Part shown: piece by piece, positions 1-8,241 of the stretch
Layout: every line of letters begins with the position of its first letter
Numbering within the stretch: the stretch's first letter is position 1
NCBI GenBank assembly: GCA_963785115.1
Contig: CAWATY010000023.1
Span: forward strand, 62,001 to 126,000
Source: JACCWP01 sp963785115
GTDB taxonomy: Bacteria; Actinomycetota; Actinomycetes; Propionibacteriales; Nocardioidaceae
DNA: 64,000 bases
Direction: 5' to 3'
Notes under the pieces: model-generated
The model's input: only the letters and a program-made list of their open reading frames with translations
Told to the model about the DNA's origin: nothing
Database searches by the model: none
Translations under genes and position numbers: made by a program

Positions 1-839
1 CCGCCTCCCGCGAGGTGGTGGTCGGTCACGACCGTCCGTTCACGATCATCGGCGAACGGATCAACCCCACCGGGCGGAAGATCTTCCAGGAGCAGCTGCG
101 GGCCGGCGACCTGTCCGCGATCGAGCGCGACGTCGCCGCCCAGGTGGCGGGCGGAGCCGACGTGCTCGACGTCAACATGGGCGTGCCGCTCACCGACGAG
201 CCCGACCTGCTGGCCCGGGCGATCACGATGGTCCAGTCGCGCACCGACCTGCCGATCTGCATCGACTCCTCGGTCGTCGAGGCGCTCGAGGCCGGCCTGG
301 CCGCGTACCAAGGCAGGGCGCTGGTCAACTCGGTGACTGCCGAGGACGATCGGATGGAGCTGATCCTGCCGCTGGTCAAGCGGCACGACGCGGCGATCAT
401 CTGCCTGCCCAACGACGCCGACGAGATCCCGATGGAGGCCGACCGGCGAATCGAGCTGGTCGGCCACATCGTCGAGGTGGCCACCACCGAGTACGGGATC
501 GCGCTCGAGGACATCGTCATCGACCCGCTGGCGATGCCGATCGGCGCGGACACGTCGGTCGTCGCCACGACGCTCGAGGTGATCACGCGGATCAGGGACA
601 CCTGGGGCCTGAACATGACGCTCGGTGCGTCGAACGTGTCATTCGGCATGCCCGGCCGGCACACCCTCGGCGCCGCGTTCCTGCCGATGGCGATGACCGC
701 AGGGCTGACCAGCGCGATCATGGACGCGCGTACCCCGCAGATCGTCGAGGCGGTCAAGGCCGCCGATCTGCTGCTCGGTCACGACGACTGGGGCTCGAGC
801 TGGATCGCCGCGCACCGGGCCCGGCAGGCAGCGGGATGA
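1..839 (+). CDS. Methyltetrahydrofolate:corrinoid methyltransferase, 5' end outside window
   Basis: This is a pterin-binding TIM-barrel methyltransferase of the MtgA/MeTr type, related to dihydropteroate synthase. In this family the enzyme moves a methyl group between a corrinoid protein and tetrahydrofolate. Visible family motifs are IGERINPTG near the start, then VLDVNMG, CIDSS, LVNSVT and GASNVSFGMP. The reading frame is open to the first base of the window. A GTG at position 15 is possible, but homologues usually carry a short extension before the VVVGHD segment, so I treat the gene as 5'-truncated. Its stop lies one base before the next start, which indicates tight coupling with the corrinoid-reactivating gene. 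It probably works on methyl-corrinoid made by a substrate-specific methyltransferase encoded upstream. The substrate cannot be read from this gene. Confidence 0.88.
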   Translation, partial: ASREVVVGHDRPFTIIGERINPTGRKIFQEQLRAGDLSAIERDVAAQVAGGADVLDVNMGVPLTDEPDLLARAITMVQSRTDLPICIDSSVVEALEAGLAAYQGRALVNSVTAEDDRMELILPLVKRHDAAIICLPNDADEIPMEADRRIELVGHIVEVATTEYGIALEDIVIDPLAMPIGADTSVVATTLEVITRIRDTWGLNMTLGASNVSFGMPGRHTLGAAFLPMAMTAGLTSAIMDARTPQIVEAVKAADLLLGHDDWGSSWIAAHRARQAAG

Positions 840-840
840 G

Positions 841-2814
841 ATGACCCGGGACGTGTCCGTCGCGCCCGCCGAGTCGGTCCAGGGACTGGGCCGGGAGGGC
901 CTGCTCGACACGCCGCCCGACACCGTCGGCTCCGAGCTGCCCGCCCACGACGGCACCGGACGGGTGCACCTGCGCTTCTCCACCACGGCTGACGGCAACG
1001 AGCGCGACATCACGGTGCCGCCCGGGGTGAACATCTTCGACGCCGCCAGCTGGAACGGCATCGCGATCGACTCCACCTGCGGCGGTCACGGCACCTGCAA
1101 GAAGTGCAAGGTACGGGTCGCCGACGACGCGGTGCCGATCACCCGGCTCGACGTCCGCGCGTTCAACGCCGACGAGCTGCGCGACGGCTGGCGGCTGGCC
1201 TGCCGGGCTTCGGCTGTACGCGACCTGCAGGTCGAGGTGCCACCGCTGACGACCCGGCCCAAGGCCGCCACCGTCGGCGTCGGCCGGCAGGTGATCCTGC
1301 GACCGGCGGTGCAGAAACGCTACGTCGAGCTCGAGGAGCCGACGCTGCACGACCAGCGGCCCGACGTCGACCGGCTGACGCAGGCGATTGACGACCTCGA
1401 GGTGACGCCGACACTGCACGCGCTGCGCCGGCTGCCGCAGGTGCTGCGCCGGGCCGACTTCAAGGTCACCGCGGTGGTGGTCGACGAAATGCTGATCGAC
1501 GTCGAGGAGGGCGACACCACCGGCACCCGGCACGCGATCGCGTTCGACCTCGGCACCACGACCGTCGTCGCGACCCTGCTCGACCTCTCGACCGGCACCC
1601 CGATGGCAGTGCACTCGATGCTCAACGAGCAGCAGCCCTACGGCGGCGACGTCATCACGCGCATCTCAGCGACCATGCTCGACCCCGACGCGCTGCCCCG
1701 GCTGCAGGAGCTGGCCCGGCACACCCTCGACACCCTGATCGGCGACGTGTGCGACGAGGCGGGCGTCGACCGGGGCAAGGTCTACGAGGTGGCGCTCGCA
1801 GGAAACGCCACGATGACCGCGCTGCTGCTCGGGATCGACCCCGAGCCGCTCGGGGTGGCGCCCTTCGTGATGACGGCCGACGCGTACACCGGGCTCAGCG
1901 CCGCCGACCTCGGACTCACCGTGCACCCGGCCGCGCCAGCCACGGTCTTCCCGTCGCTGGGTGCGTACGTCGGCGGCGACATCGTGGCCGGGATGCTCGC
2001 CTCCGGGGTCGACCGGGACAAGCGGATGCGGCTGTTCATCGACGTCGGAACCAACTGCGAGATCGTGCTGGGCGACGGCGAGCGGATCCTGGCCACGGCC
2101 GCGCCGGCCGGGCCCGCGTTCGAGGGCGGCGCGATCCGGTGCGGCATGCGCGCAGCGCCGGGGGCGATCGAGGTCGTCCGGATCAGCGACGACGACGTCA
2201 CCTGCCAGCTGATCGGCGACGGGAGCGGCAACGAGCTCGAGCCGCTCGGACTCTGCGGATCAGGGCTGGTCGACGCCGTGGCCGAGCTGGTGCGCGTCGG
2301 CGTGATCGACATGAGCGGCCGATTCGTCCCCGACGAGCGGGCCGCGGAGCTCGTACCCGGGATCGCCGACCGGCTCACCAAGGTCGGCGACGAGCGGGTG
2401 TTCGTGCTGGCCTGGCGGGGCGAGGTCGGCGACGTCGACCGGTCGGTGCACCTGTCCCAGCGCGACGTCCGCGAGCTGCAGTTCGCCAAGGCCGCCATCG
2501 CGACCGGGTGGTCTCTGCTGCTGGAGGAGCTCGGCGTCACGCCCGGCGACCTGCAGCAGGTGCTGCTCGCCGGGTCGTTCGGCTCGTACCTCTCCCCCGC
2601 CAACGCCGTGCGCATCGGCCTGGTGCCGAAGCTGCCGGTGCTGCGGATCGTCAGCGCCGGCAACGTCGCCGGCGAGGGAGCCAAGATGGTGCTGCTCAGC
2701 CAGCCCGAGCGCGCCGGCGCCGACGCCCTGCTGAGGGAGGTGCGCTATGTCGAGCTCTCGGACCGTGCCGACTTCAACGACCGCTTCGTCGACGAGCTGG
2801 CCTTCCCCGGCTGA
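841..2814 (+). CDS. Ferredoxin-ASKHA corrinoid-activation protein (RACo/RamA-like, DUF4445)
   Basis: The product has 657 residues. An N-terminal plant-type 2Fe-2S domain carries cysteines at 80, 86, 89 and 121 (CX5CX2C plus a distal Cys). A linker follows, then an ASKHA ATPase-like domain starting near residue 233 (AFDLGTTTVVATLLDL) with later glycine-rich motifs such as DVGTNCEIVLG and LCGSGLVDA. This is the architecture of reductive activators that return Co(II) corrinoid to Co(I) using electrons from the iron-sulfur cluster and ATP. It starts with ATG one base after the methyltransferase stop, so the two are co-translated. It supports a corrinoid-dependent methyl-transfer pathway in what otherwise looks like an aerobic actinobacterium. 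Family assignment is strong. The partner corrinoid protein is not in the window. Confidence 0.9.
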   Translation: MTRDVSVAPAESVQGLGREGLLDTPPDTVGSELPAHDGTGRVHLRFSTTADGNERDITVPPGVNIFDAASWNGIAIDSTCGGHGTCKKCKVRVADDAVPITRLDVRAFNADELRDGWRLACRASAVRDLQVEVPPLTTRPKAATVGVGRQVILRPAVQKRYVELEEPTLHDQRPDVDRLTQAIDDLEVTPTLHALRRLPQVLRRADFKVTAVVVDEMLIDVEEGDTTGTRHAIAFDLGTTTVVATLLDLSTGTPMAVHSMLNEQQPYGGDVITRISATMLDPDALPRLQELARHTLDTLIGDVCDEAGVDRGKVYEVALAGNATMTALLLGIDPEPLGVAPFVMTADAYTGLSAADLGLTVHPAAPATVFPSLGAYVGGDIVAGMLASGVDRDKRMRLFIDVGTNCEIVLGDGERILATAAPAGPAFEGGAIRCGMRAAPGAIEVVRISDDDVTCQLIGDGSGNELEPLGLCGSGLVDAVAELVRVGVIDMSGRFVPDERAAELVPGIADRLTKVGDERVFVLAWRGEVGDVDRSVHLSQRDVRELQFAKAAIATGWSLLLEELGVTPGDLQQVLLAGSFGSYLSPANAVRIGLVPKLPVLRIVSAGNVAGEGAKMVLLSQPERAGADALLREVRYVELSDRADFNDRFVDELAFPG

Positions 2815-2851
2815 CCCCACTCCCGCCGCCCCCCTCGTCCCCCCTCCCAAT

Positions 2852-2899
2852 CCGCCTCCCGACCCGCCTCCCGACCCGCCTCCCGACCCACCTCCCAGC
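2852..2899 (+). repeat. 12-bp tandem repeat, four units
   Basis: There are three exact copies of CCGCCTCCCGAC and a fourth diverged copy (CCACCTCCCAGC) between the ASKHA gene and the DUF1638 gene, ending five bases before a 57-bp palindromic element. Read in the frame of the downstream gene it would encode a Pro/Asp run, but that frame precedes the likely start codon. Confidence 0.85.
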
Positions 2900-2903
2900 C
2901 CCG

Positions 2904-2960
2904 CGAGTGGCGCAAGAGTTCCCGCTCCGGGGCCGGAAACGCGCACTCCTGCGCCACTCG
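2904..2960. repeat. 57-bp palindromic element, copy 1
   Basis: Left arm CGAGTGGCGCAAGAGT, right arm ACTCCTGCGCCACTCG, 25-bp core. The arms pair with one mismatch. The core holds a short inner complementary pair (TCCG/CGGA). The element fills most of the 157-bp gap that interrupts the otherwise tightly packed methyltransferase-ASKHA-DUF1638 operon, so it may have been inserted there. Confidence 0.9.
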
Positions 2961-2971
2961 GCGAGTCAGGT

Positions 2972-3613
2972 GTGGGCGGGGGCGAGCCCACGGCCCTGGT
3001 CACCCGGGTCGGGGTGATCGCGTGCGGGGCGCTGGCGCAGGGGGTGGCCGACGTCGCGGCCCGGCGGGGGTGGGCGGTCGACGTGCACCCGCTGCCGCCG
3101 CTGCTGCACAACTCGCCGCAGCGGATCGCCGGCGAGGTGGAGCGGCTGGCGGGCGAGCTGGCCGGCCGCTACGACCAGGTCGTCGTCGGCTACGCCGACT
3201 GCGGCACGTACGGCGCCCTCGACGAGGTGTGTGACCGGCTCGGGCTGACCCGGCTCGAGGGGTTGCACTGCTACGACGTGTACGGCGGCGCCGACCGGCT
3301 GGCCGGCTGGTTCGAGGAGCAACCGGGCACGTACGTGCTCACCGACTTCCTGGTCCGCTCGTTCGCCCGCACCGTGCTCGCCGAGCTCGGCCTCGACCGG
3401 CACCCCGAGCTGCGCGACGCGTACTTCGGGCACTACACCCGCGTCGTGTGGCTGGCCCAGCAGCCGACGGCCGACCTGCGGGTACGCGCCGACGACGCCG
3501 CGACCGCGATCGGACTCCCGCTCGCCGTCGTCGAGGTCGGCGACACCGGGCTCGAGCACGCGCTGGAGACCACGCTCATCCGCCCGGGAAGTCTCCTGTC
3601 GTCCCGTCGATGA
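2972..3613 (+). CDS. DUF1638 protein, putative metal-binding partner of corrinoid methyltransfer
   Basis: The product has 213 residues. It belongs to the DUF1638 family, often found beside MttB-type methyltransferases, corrinoid proteins and ASKHA activators; no biochemical function is established. The family's Cys-rich signature is present: a Cys near the start (VIACGALA), then YADCGTYGALDEVC and GLHCYDVYGG, which suggests metal or cluster binding. The frame is open much further upstream, but that stretch is a proline-rich tandem repeat and a palindromic element. I therefore place the start at the GTG at 2972, just before the conserved VGVIACG strand; a GTG at 3014 is an alternative. The 3' end overlaps the convergent DinB-like gene by 38 bp. 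Confidence 0.78.
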   Translation: MGGGEPTALVTRVGVIACGALAQGVADVAARRGWAVDVHPLPPLLHNSPQRIAGEVERLAGELAGRYDQVVVGYADCGTYGALDEVCDRLGLTRLEGLHCYDVYGGADRLAGWFEEQPGTYVLTDFLVRSFARTVLAELGLDRHPELRDAYFGHYTRVVWLAQQPTADLRVRADDAATAIGLPLAVVEVGDTGLEHALETTLIRPGSLLSSRR

Positions 3614-4073
3614 GCTCGCGCAGGATGTCGGCGTGCCCGGCGTGCCTGGCGGTCTCCTCGAGCATGTGGCCGAGCACCCAGCGCATTGACACCTGGTCGC
3701 CGAACCACGCGGTCGCCGTCGTCTCGAGGTCGGTCTCCTCGATGGACCGGTCGGCCGCGGCACACGCCCGCTGGTAGAAGGCCAGCACGTCCGCCGTCGT
3801 ACGCCCGGGCTCGACCCGCAGGTCGGCCTCGGGGTCGTCCTCGTCGAACGGCATCTCCTCGACCGGCCGCCCGAATGTCCCGCAGAACCAGCCGTACTCC
3901 ACCGCCGCCAGGTGCTGGACCAGCCCGAGCAGTGACGTCCCGGACGGCACCATCGCCCGGCGCATGTCCTCGTCGCCCAACCCCGCGAGCTTCCACGCGA
4001 ACACGTCGCGGTTCCGCTGCAGCAGCCCGCGCAGGACCTCCTTCTCGCTACCGATGCGCGGCACCTGGTCCAT
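3576..4073 (-). CDS. DinB-like / DUF664 protein
   Basis: The product has 165 residues with the four-helix DinB/DUF664 pattern. Potential metal-ligand histidines sit in the expected places: LVQHLAAVEYGW near residue 55, and GHMLEETARHAGHADILRE near the C terminus. Relatives include thiol-dependent S-transferases (mycothiol or bacillithiol), but most DUF664 proteins have no assigned reaction. It starts at ATG with a GGAG-type ribosome-binding site. It is divergent from the permease operon and convergent with the DUF1638 gene, which it overlaps at the 3' end. Placement inside the C1 locus may be incidental. Confidence 0.8.
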   Translation of the reverse strand: MDQVPRIGSEKEVLRGLLQRNRDVFAWKLAGLGDEDMRRAMVPSGTSLLGLVQHLAAVEYGWFCGTFGRPVEEMPFDEDDPEADLRVEPGRTTADVLAFYQRACAAADRSIEETDLETTATAWFGDQVSMRWVLGHMLEETARHAGHADILRELIDGTTGDFPGG

Positions 4074-4206
4074 CGCTGCTCCTCACGTTCGACTGCCGCG
4101 ATCATGACGGCCGCCACCGACGGCGGGGCGCGCCGAGTGTCCGGCACGCAGACGTAACAGATGAAACGGTTGACGCCGGAGGCGTAGCGGCTGTTCCCTG
4201 TCCGCC

Positions 4207-5676
4207 ATGGACGCACCGACTGGCACCGGTCTTCGTCGTGAGCTGAGCATCTGGGAGGCCATCGGGATCTCGGTGGCGCTGATGGCTCCGTCGATGGCCG
4301 CCAACATCAACCCGCAGGGCACCGCCGGCACGGTCGGCCGCGCCGTACCCCTCGCCTTCGCGCTCGCCACCCTCGGCGTGCTGCTGGTGGCGCACACCTT
4401 CGTGCGGCTGTGCCAGCAGTTCAACCACGCCGGCTCGGTGTACGGCTTCGTCGGCGCCACCCTCGGCGCCCGGCCAGGCGTGGTCGCTGGCTGGGCCCTG
4501 CTCGGGACGTACACGTTCTACGGCGTCGTCACCTCGTGCGCCGCGGGCATCTTCGGCGTCGCGTTCCTCACCGACGTCGGCGTCTGGGACTCCCCTCCCG
4601 AGTGGGCGCCGTTCATCCTGGTCTTCATCGTGCTGGTCGGCGTGCTGGCGCTGACCATCGTGCCGGCCCGGGGCGGCACCCGGACGCTGCTCACCATCGA
4701 GGCCGCCACTATCGGCTTGATCCTCATCATCACCGCGGTGGTGCTGGTGAAACTGCTGGCCGGCGATGCTCCCGGCGGCCAGGAGTTCACCCTCGACGTG
4801 TTCACCGTTCCCGAGGGCACCCAGACCACGGCACTGTTCCTCGGCATCGTCTTCGGCTTCCTGTCATTCGCCGGCTTCGAGGCCGCGGCGACACTCGGCG
4901 AGGAGGCCAAGGAGCCACGCCGCGACATCCCGCGGGCGATCCTCGGCACAGCGATCTTCGGCGGCGTCTACTTCGTGGTCGTCACCGCCGTCGAGGTCAT
5001 GGGGTTCGGCGCCGACGAGGAGGGCGTCGCGGCGTACATCCTGTCGCCCTCGCTGCTCGGCGACCTCGGCTCCAGCTACATCGCCGACTGGGTCGGCGAG
5101 GTGGTCACGCTCGGCACCGCGATCAGCGCCTTCGGCTGCGCGCTCGCCTGCTCCGTCGGCGCCACCCGCATCCTGTACGCGCTGTGCCGCGACGGCGTGG
5201 GGCCGACGTCGCTCGCCGAGCTCGAGCCCAACCGCGGCACCCCGCACAAGGCGGCGGCGGTCGTCGTGTTCTACATGGCGGTCATCGTGCTGCTGATGTG
5301 GCTCGCGTTCGGCGCGCTGCCGTTCGACGCGTTCCTGTGGTCGGCGACGATCGGCACGCTGATCCTGCTCGCGGTCTACCTGACCACCGTGATCGGCGCG
5401 ATCCCGTTCCTGTTCCTGTCCGAACCCAAGCGCGCTCCCGCCTGGGAGATCGTGATCCCGCTCCTCGCGATCGTCGTGCTCGGCTACACGCTCTACCGCA
5501 ACGTGTGGCCGTACCCGGAGGAGGGCGCCGCGCAGTGGCTGCCCGTGGTCTGCGCCGCATGGATCCTCGCCGGGATCGTGTACGTGCTGGCACAGCCCGA
5601 GCGCACCCGCCGGGCCGGCGAGCTGCTGACGCAGTCGGAGGGGCTGGCCGGGCAGAGCGGCGCACAACGCCCGTGA
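4207..5676 (+). CDS. APC-superfamily amino acid/amine permease
   Basis: The product has 489 residues and about twelve hydrophobic segments. The N-terminal helix-break region SMAANINPQGTAG and the FLSFAGFEAAATLGEEAKEPRR loop are typical of APC transporters for amino acids or polyamine-like amines. It is the first gene of a coupled operon: its TGA overlaps the GTG of the PLP enzyme, and glutamine synthetase-like and amidohydrolase genes follow. It is therefore the likely importer of the compound the operon degrades. The ATG at 4207 is chosen because the first membrane segment follows about 15 residues later. A 133-bp divergent gap with a TTGACG hexamer at 4170 lies upstream, without a convincing -10 box. 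Confidence 0.88.
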   Translation: MDAPTGTGLRRELSIWEAIGISVALMAPSMAANINPQGTAGTVGRAVPLAFALATLGVLLVAHTFVRLCQQFNHAGSVYGFVGATLGARPGVVAGWALLGTYTFYGVVTSCAAGIFGVAFLTDVGVWDSPPEWAPFILVFIVLVGVLALTIVPARGGTRTLLTIEAATIGLILIITAVVLVKLLAGDAPGGQEFTLDVFTVPEGTQTTALFLGIVFGFLSFAGFEAAATLGEEAKEPRRDIPRAILGTAIFGGVYFVVVTAVEVMGFGADEEGVAAYILSPSLLGDLGSSYIADWVGEVVTLGTAISAFGCALACSVGATRILYALCRDGVGPTSLAELEPNRGTPHKAAAVVVFYMAVIVLLMWLAFGALPFDAFLWSATIGTLILLAVYLTTVIGAIPFLFLSEPKRAPAWEIVIPLLAIVVLGYTLYRNVWPYPEEGAAQWLPVVCAAWILAGIVYVLAQPERTRRAGELLTQSEGLAGQSGAQRP

Positions 5677-6866
5677 CGGTCGGCCGCCCCGAGGACGCCG
5701 CGTCGTACCAGTCGCGCACCACCCCGGTGGTGCCGCCGGTGCACCACTCGGTGACCTACCTGCTCGACGACACCGCGTACAAGGACATCGCCGACGGCGG
5801 GCTGCGCGAGACCTGGTACTCCCGCTTCTCCAACCCCACCGTCGAGGCTGCCGCCGAGGTGGTGCGCCGGTGGGAGGGCGCACCGGCGGCCGCGCTCACC
5901 GCGAGCGGCATGGCGGCGATCGCCACGACGCTGCTGACCACCTGCCAGAGCGGCGACCGGGTGGTGGCGGCGCGACAGGTCTACGGCGACACCCGTGACC
6001 TGCTGGTGCGCGACCTGCCGCGGCTGGGCATCACGGTCGACCTCGTCGACTCCGACGACGTCGTCCAGTGGCGCGACGCGCTGGGCCGCGGGCCGGTGGC
6101 GGTGGCGTACGCCGAGACGATGTCCAACCCGGGACTAGGGCTGCTCGACGTCGGCGCGGTCGCCGAGCTGGCGCACGCGGCAGGCGCGCGGCTGGTCGTC
6201 GACAACACGTTCGCGAGCCCGCTGCTGGTCCGTCCACTCGACCTGGGCGCCGACCTGGTCGTCGAGTCGGCCACCAAGTTCCTCAACGGGCACTCCGACG
6301 TGATCGCCGGCGCCGTGGCGGGCGACCCCGAGACGCTGCGCGAGGTGCGGCTGCGCGTCGTCACGTTCGGCGGCAGCCTCGATCCGCACGCCGCGTACCT
6401 GCTGTGGCGAGGGCTGCAGACCTTCGAGGTACGTGTCCGGCGGCAGTGCGAGACCGCGGCCCGGCTGGCCGACTGGCTGGCCGAGCGCGCCGACGTCCGC
6501 GCGGTGCTCTACCCGAACCGCGCCGACCACCCCCAGCACGACTTGGCGGCACGACTGCTGCCGGACGGGCTCGGCGGGGCGATGGTGACGTTCGTGCTCG
6601 ACGACGACGCGCGGGCGCTGGCGGTGATGCGGGCGCTGCGGGTGGCGTCGGAGGCCACCAGCCTCGGTGGCGTCGAGTCGCTGGTCAGCACGCCGTTCAA
6701 CTCCTCGCACGCCTCGCTCGGCGACGACGAGCGGCTGCGCGCCGGCATCGAGCCGGGCATGATCCGGCTGTCGGTGGGGCTCGAGCCGTACCAGGCCCTG
6801 CGCGACGACCTCGCCGGCGCGCTGGACACCCACCCCGGCGCCGACACCGACCAGGAGGACTCATGA
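5673..6866 (+). CDS. Cys/Met-metabolism PLP-dependent enzyme (gamma-lyase/gamma-synthase family)
   Basis: The product has 397 residues. Fold-type I features are clear: ALTASGMAAI (PLP phosphate region), VVDNTFASPLL (PLP-binding Asp), and SATKFLNGHSDVIAG, where K202 should form the internal aldimine. The family includes methionine gamma-lyase, cystathionine gamma-synthase and O-acylhomoserine sulfhydrylases. The sequence alone does not tell which reaction runs here. The start is the GTG at 5673, overlapping the permease stop as GTGA; a longer open frame upstream is a shadow of the permease gene. The operon position beside a permease and folate/corrinoid genes makes cleavage of an imported sulfur or amino compound more likely than methionine biosynthesis. 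That is inference. Confidence 0.85.
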   Translation: MTVGRPEDAASYQSRTTPVVPPVHHSVTYLLDDTAYKDIADGGLRETWYSRFSNPTVEAAAEVVRRWEGAPAAALTASGMAAIATTLLTTCQSGDRVVAARQVYGDTRDLLVRDLPRLGITVDLVDSDDVVQWRDALGRGPVAVAYAETMSNPGLGLLDVGAVAELAHAAGARLVVDNTFASPLLVRPLDLGADLVVESATKFLNGHSDVIAGAVAGDPETLREVRLRVVTFGGSLDPHAAYLLWRGLQTFEVRVRRQCETAARLADWLAERADVRAVLYPNRADHPQHDLAARLLPDGLGGAMVTFVLDDDARALAVMRALRVASEATSLGGVESLVSTPFNSSHASLGDDERLRAGIEPGMIRLSVGLEPYQALRDDLAGALDTHPGADTDQEDS

Positions 6867-8239
6867 CCCTCGACCGCGACGCGCTCACCCGACGCGGCGG
6901 CGACGCCGCCGGGAAGCTCGGCGAGCAGGGCGTCGAGGGCGTGGCCCTCACGTACGTCGACACCGCGGGCGTCACCCGGTGCAAGACGGTGCCGATCAGC
7001 CGGCTCGGCAAGGCGGCCGCGTGGGGTGTCGGGATGTCGCCGGTCTTCGACACCTTCGTGTCCGACGACTCGATCACCAGCACCGACGTGCTCGGCGGGC
7101 CCGACGGCGACCTGCGGCTGGTGCCCGACCTCGACCGCATCGTCGCGTTGGCCGGGCAACCCGGCTGGGCATGGGCGCCGGTCGACCGCTGGACCCAGTC
7201 CGGCGACGAGCACCCCGGCTGCTCCCGGCTGTTCGCCTCCCGGATGGTGCAGCGGGCCGCCGAGCAGGGGCTCACCGCCCGGATGGCGATCGAGATCGAG
7301 TGGGCGTTGTCGCTGGGCGAGCGCGCGGAGGCGTTCGACCCCGCGTGCGTCGGGCCGGCGTACGGGATGACCCGGCTGGTGGAGCTCAGCGACTACTCCC
7401 GCGACCTGCTGGCCGCGCTGCGCGAGCAGGGCGTGCCCGTCGACCAGCTGCACCCGGAGTACTCCGACGGCCAGTACGAGGTCTCGGTCGAGGCGCTCGA
7501 CCCGGTGGGGGCCGCGGACCGCAGCGTGCTGGTGCGGCAGACGATCCGGGCGGTGTCCGCGCGGCACGGGCTGCGGGCGTCGTTCGCGCCGTCCGTCATC
7601 CCTGGCCACGTCGGCAACGGCGGGCACGTGCACGTGTCGATCACCCGCGAGGACGCCCCGCTGTTCGCCGGCGGCGACGGTCCGCTGGGGATGACCGCCG
7701 ACGGCGCTGCGTTCGCCGCCGGGGTGCTCACCGAGCTGCCGGCGCTGCTGGCGATCGGCGCACCGGCGGTCGCCAGCTACCTGCGCCTTGTCCCCTCGCA
7801 CTGGGCCGGCGTGTACGCCTGCTGGGGGCACGAGACCCGGGAGGCCGCGCTGCGCTTCGTCACCGGCAGCGCGGGCAGCGAGCAGACGGCGGCCAACCTG
7901 GAGATCAAGCCGGTCGACCTGGCCGCGAACCCGTACCTGCTGGTGGGCTGCCTGCTCGCCGCAGGACTGGCCGGGATCGAGTCGAGCGCCAGCCTGCCCG
8001 AGCCGGTGACCGGCGATCCCGGACTGCTCGACGACGCCGAGCGCGAGCGGCGCGGGATCGCGCGGTTGCCGGAGAGCCTCGACGACGCGGTCGCCGCGTT
8101 CGAGCAGAGCACGGTGCTGCGCTCGGCATTGGGCGACGTGCTGGCCGACGCCGTCGCCGCCGTACGCCGGGCCGAGATCGCTCGGTTTGCTGACACCAGC
8201 CCCGACGACGTCGCCGCCGCACTGCGGTGGGTCTACTGA
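6863..8239 (+). CDS. FluG-type glutamine synthetase-family ligase
   Basis: The product has 458 residues. Glutamine synthetase motifs are present: MAIEIEWAL (metal Glu pair), EYSDGQYEVSVE, GNGGHVHVSI and a C-terminal NLEIKPVDLAANPYL. The last motif has EIKP-D in place of the RIE-R of ordinary GlnA, as in FluG-type and gamma-glutamylamide synthetase relatives. The likely reaction is ATP-dependent gamma-glutamylation of an amine rather than ammonia assimilation. The start is the ATG at 6863 with an AGGAGG ribosome-binding site at 6853, overlapping the previous stop as ATGA. The nearby FluG-type amidohydrolase would fit hydrolysis of the gamma-glutamyl product. Substrate unknown. Confidence 0.85.
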   Translation: MTLDRDALTRRGGDAAGKLGEQGVEGVALTYVDTAGVTRCKTVPISRLGKAAAWGVGMSPVFDTFVSDDSITSTDVLGGPDGDLRLVPDLDRIVALAGQPGWAWAPVDRWTQSGDEHPGCSRLFASRMVQRAAEQGLTARMAIEIEWALSLGERAEAFDPACVGPAYGMTRLVELSDYSRDLLAALREQGVPVDQLHPEYSDGQYEVSVEALDPVGAADRSVLVRQTIRAVSARHGLRASFAPSVIPGHVGNGGHVHVSITREDAPLFAGGDGPLGMTADGAAFAAGVLTELPALLAIGAPAVASYLRLVPSHWAGVYACWGHETREAALRFVTGSAGSEQTAANLEIKPVDLAANPYLLVGCLLAAGLAGIESSASLPEPVTGDPGLLDDAERERRGIARLPESLDDAVAAFEQSTVLRSALGDVLADAVAAVRRAEIARFADTSPDDVAAALRWVY

Positions 8240-8241
8240 CG

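Noticed and set aside
754..1614. Long antisense open frames, here and opposite many other genes
   Set aside because: Very high GC creates long stop-free frames on the opposite strand. Their products are Arg/Pro/Ala-rich and lack motifs, while the genes on the other strand are well-recognised families.
2747..2971. N-terminal extension of the DUF1638 frame
   Set aside because: It overlaps the ASKHA gene, then runs through a 12-bp tandem repeat and a palindromic element that recurs elsewhere in non-coding sequence. The family starts near VGVIACG.
4074..4206. Cobalamin riboswitch for the C1 locus
   Set aside because: No B12-box-like sequence is visible here or in the 12355-12405 gap. The true 5' leader of the corrinoid operon lies outside the window.
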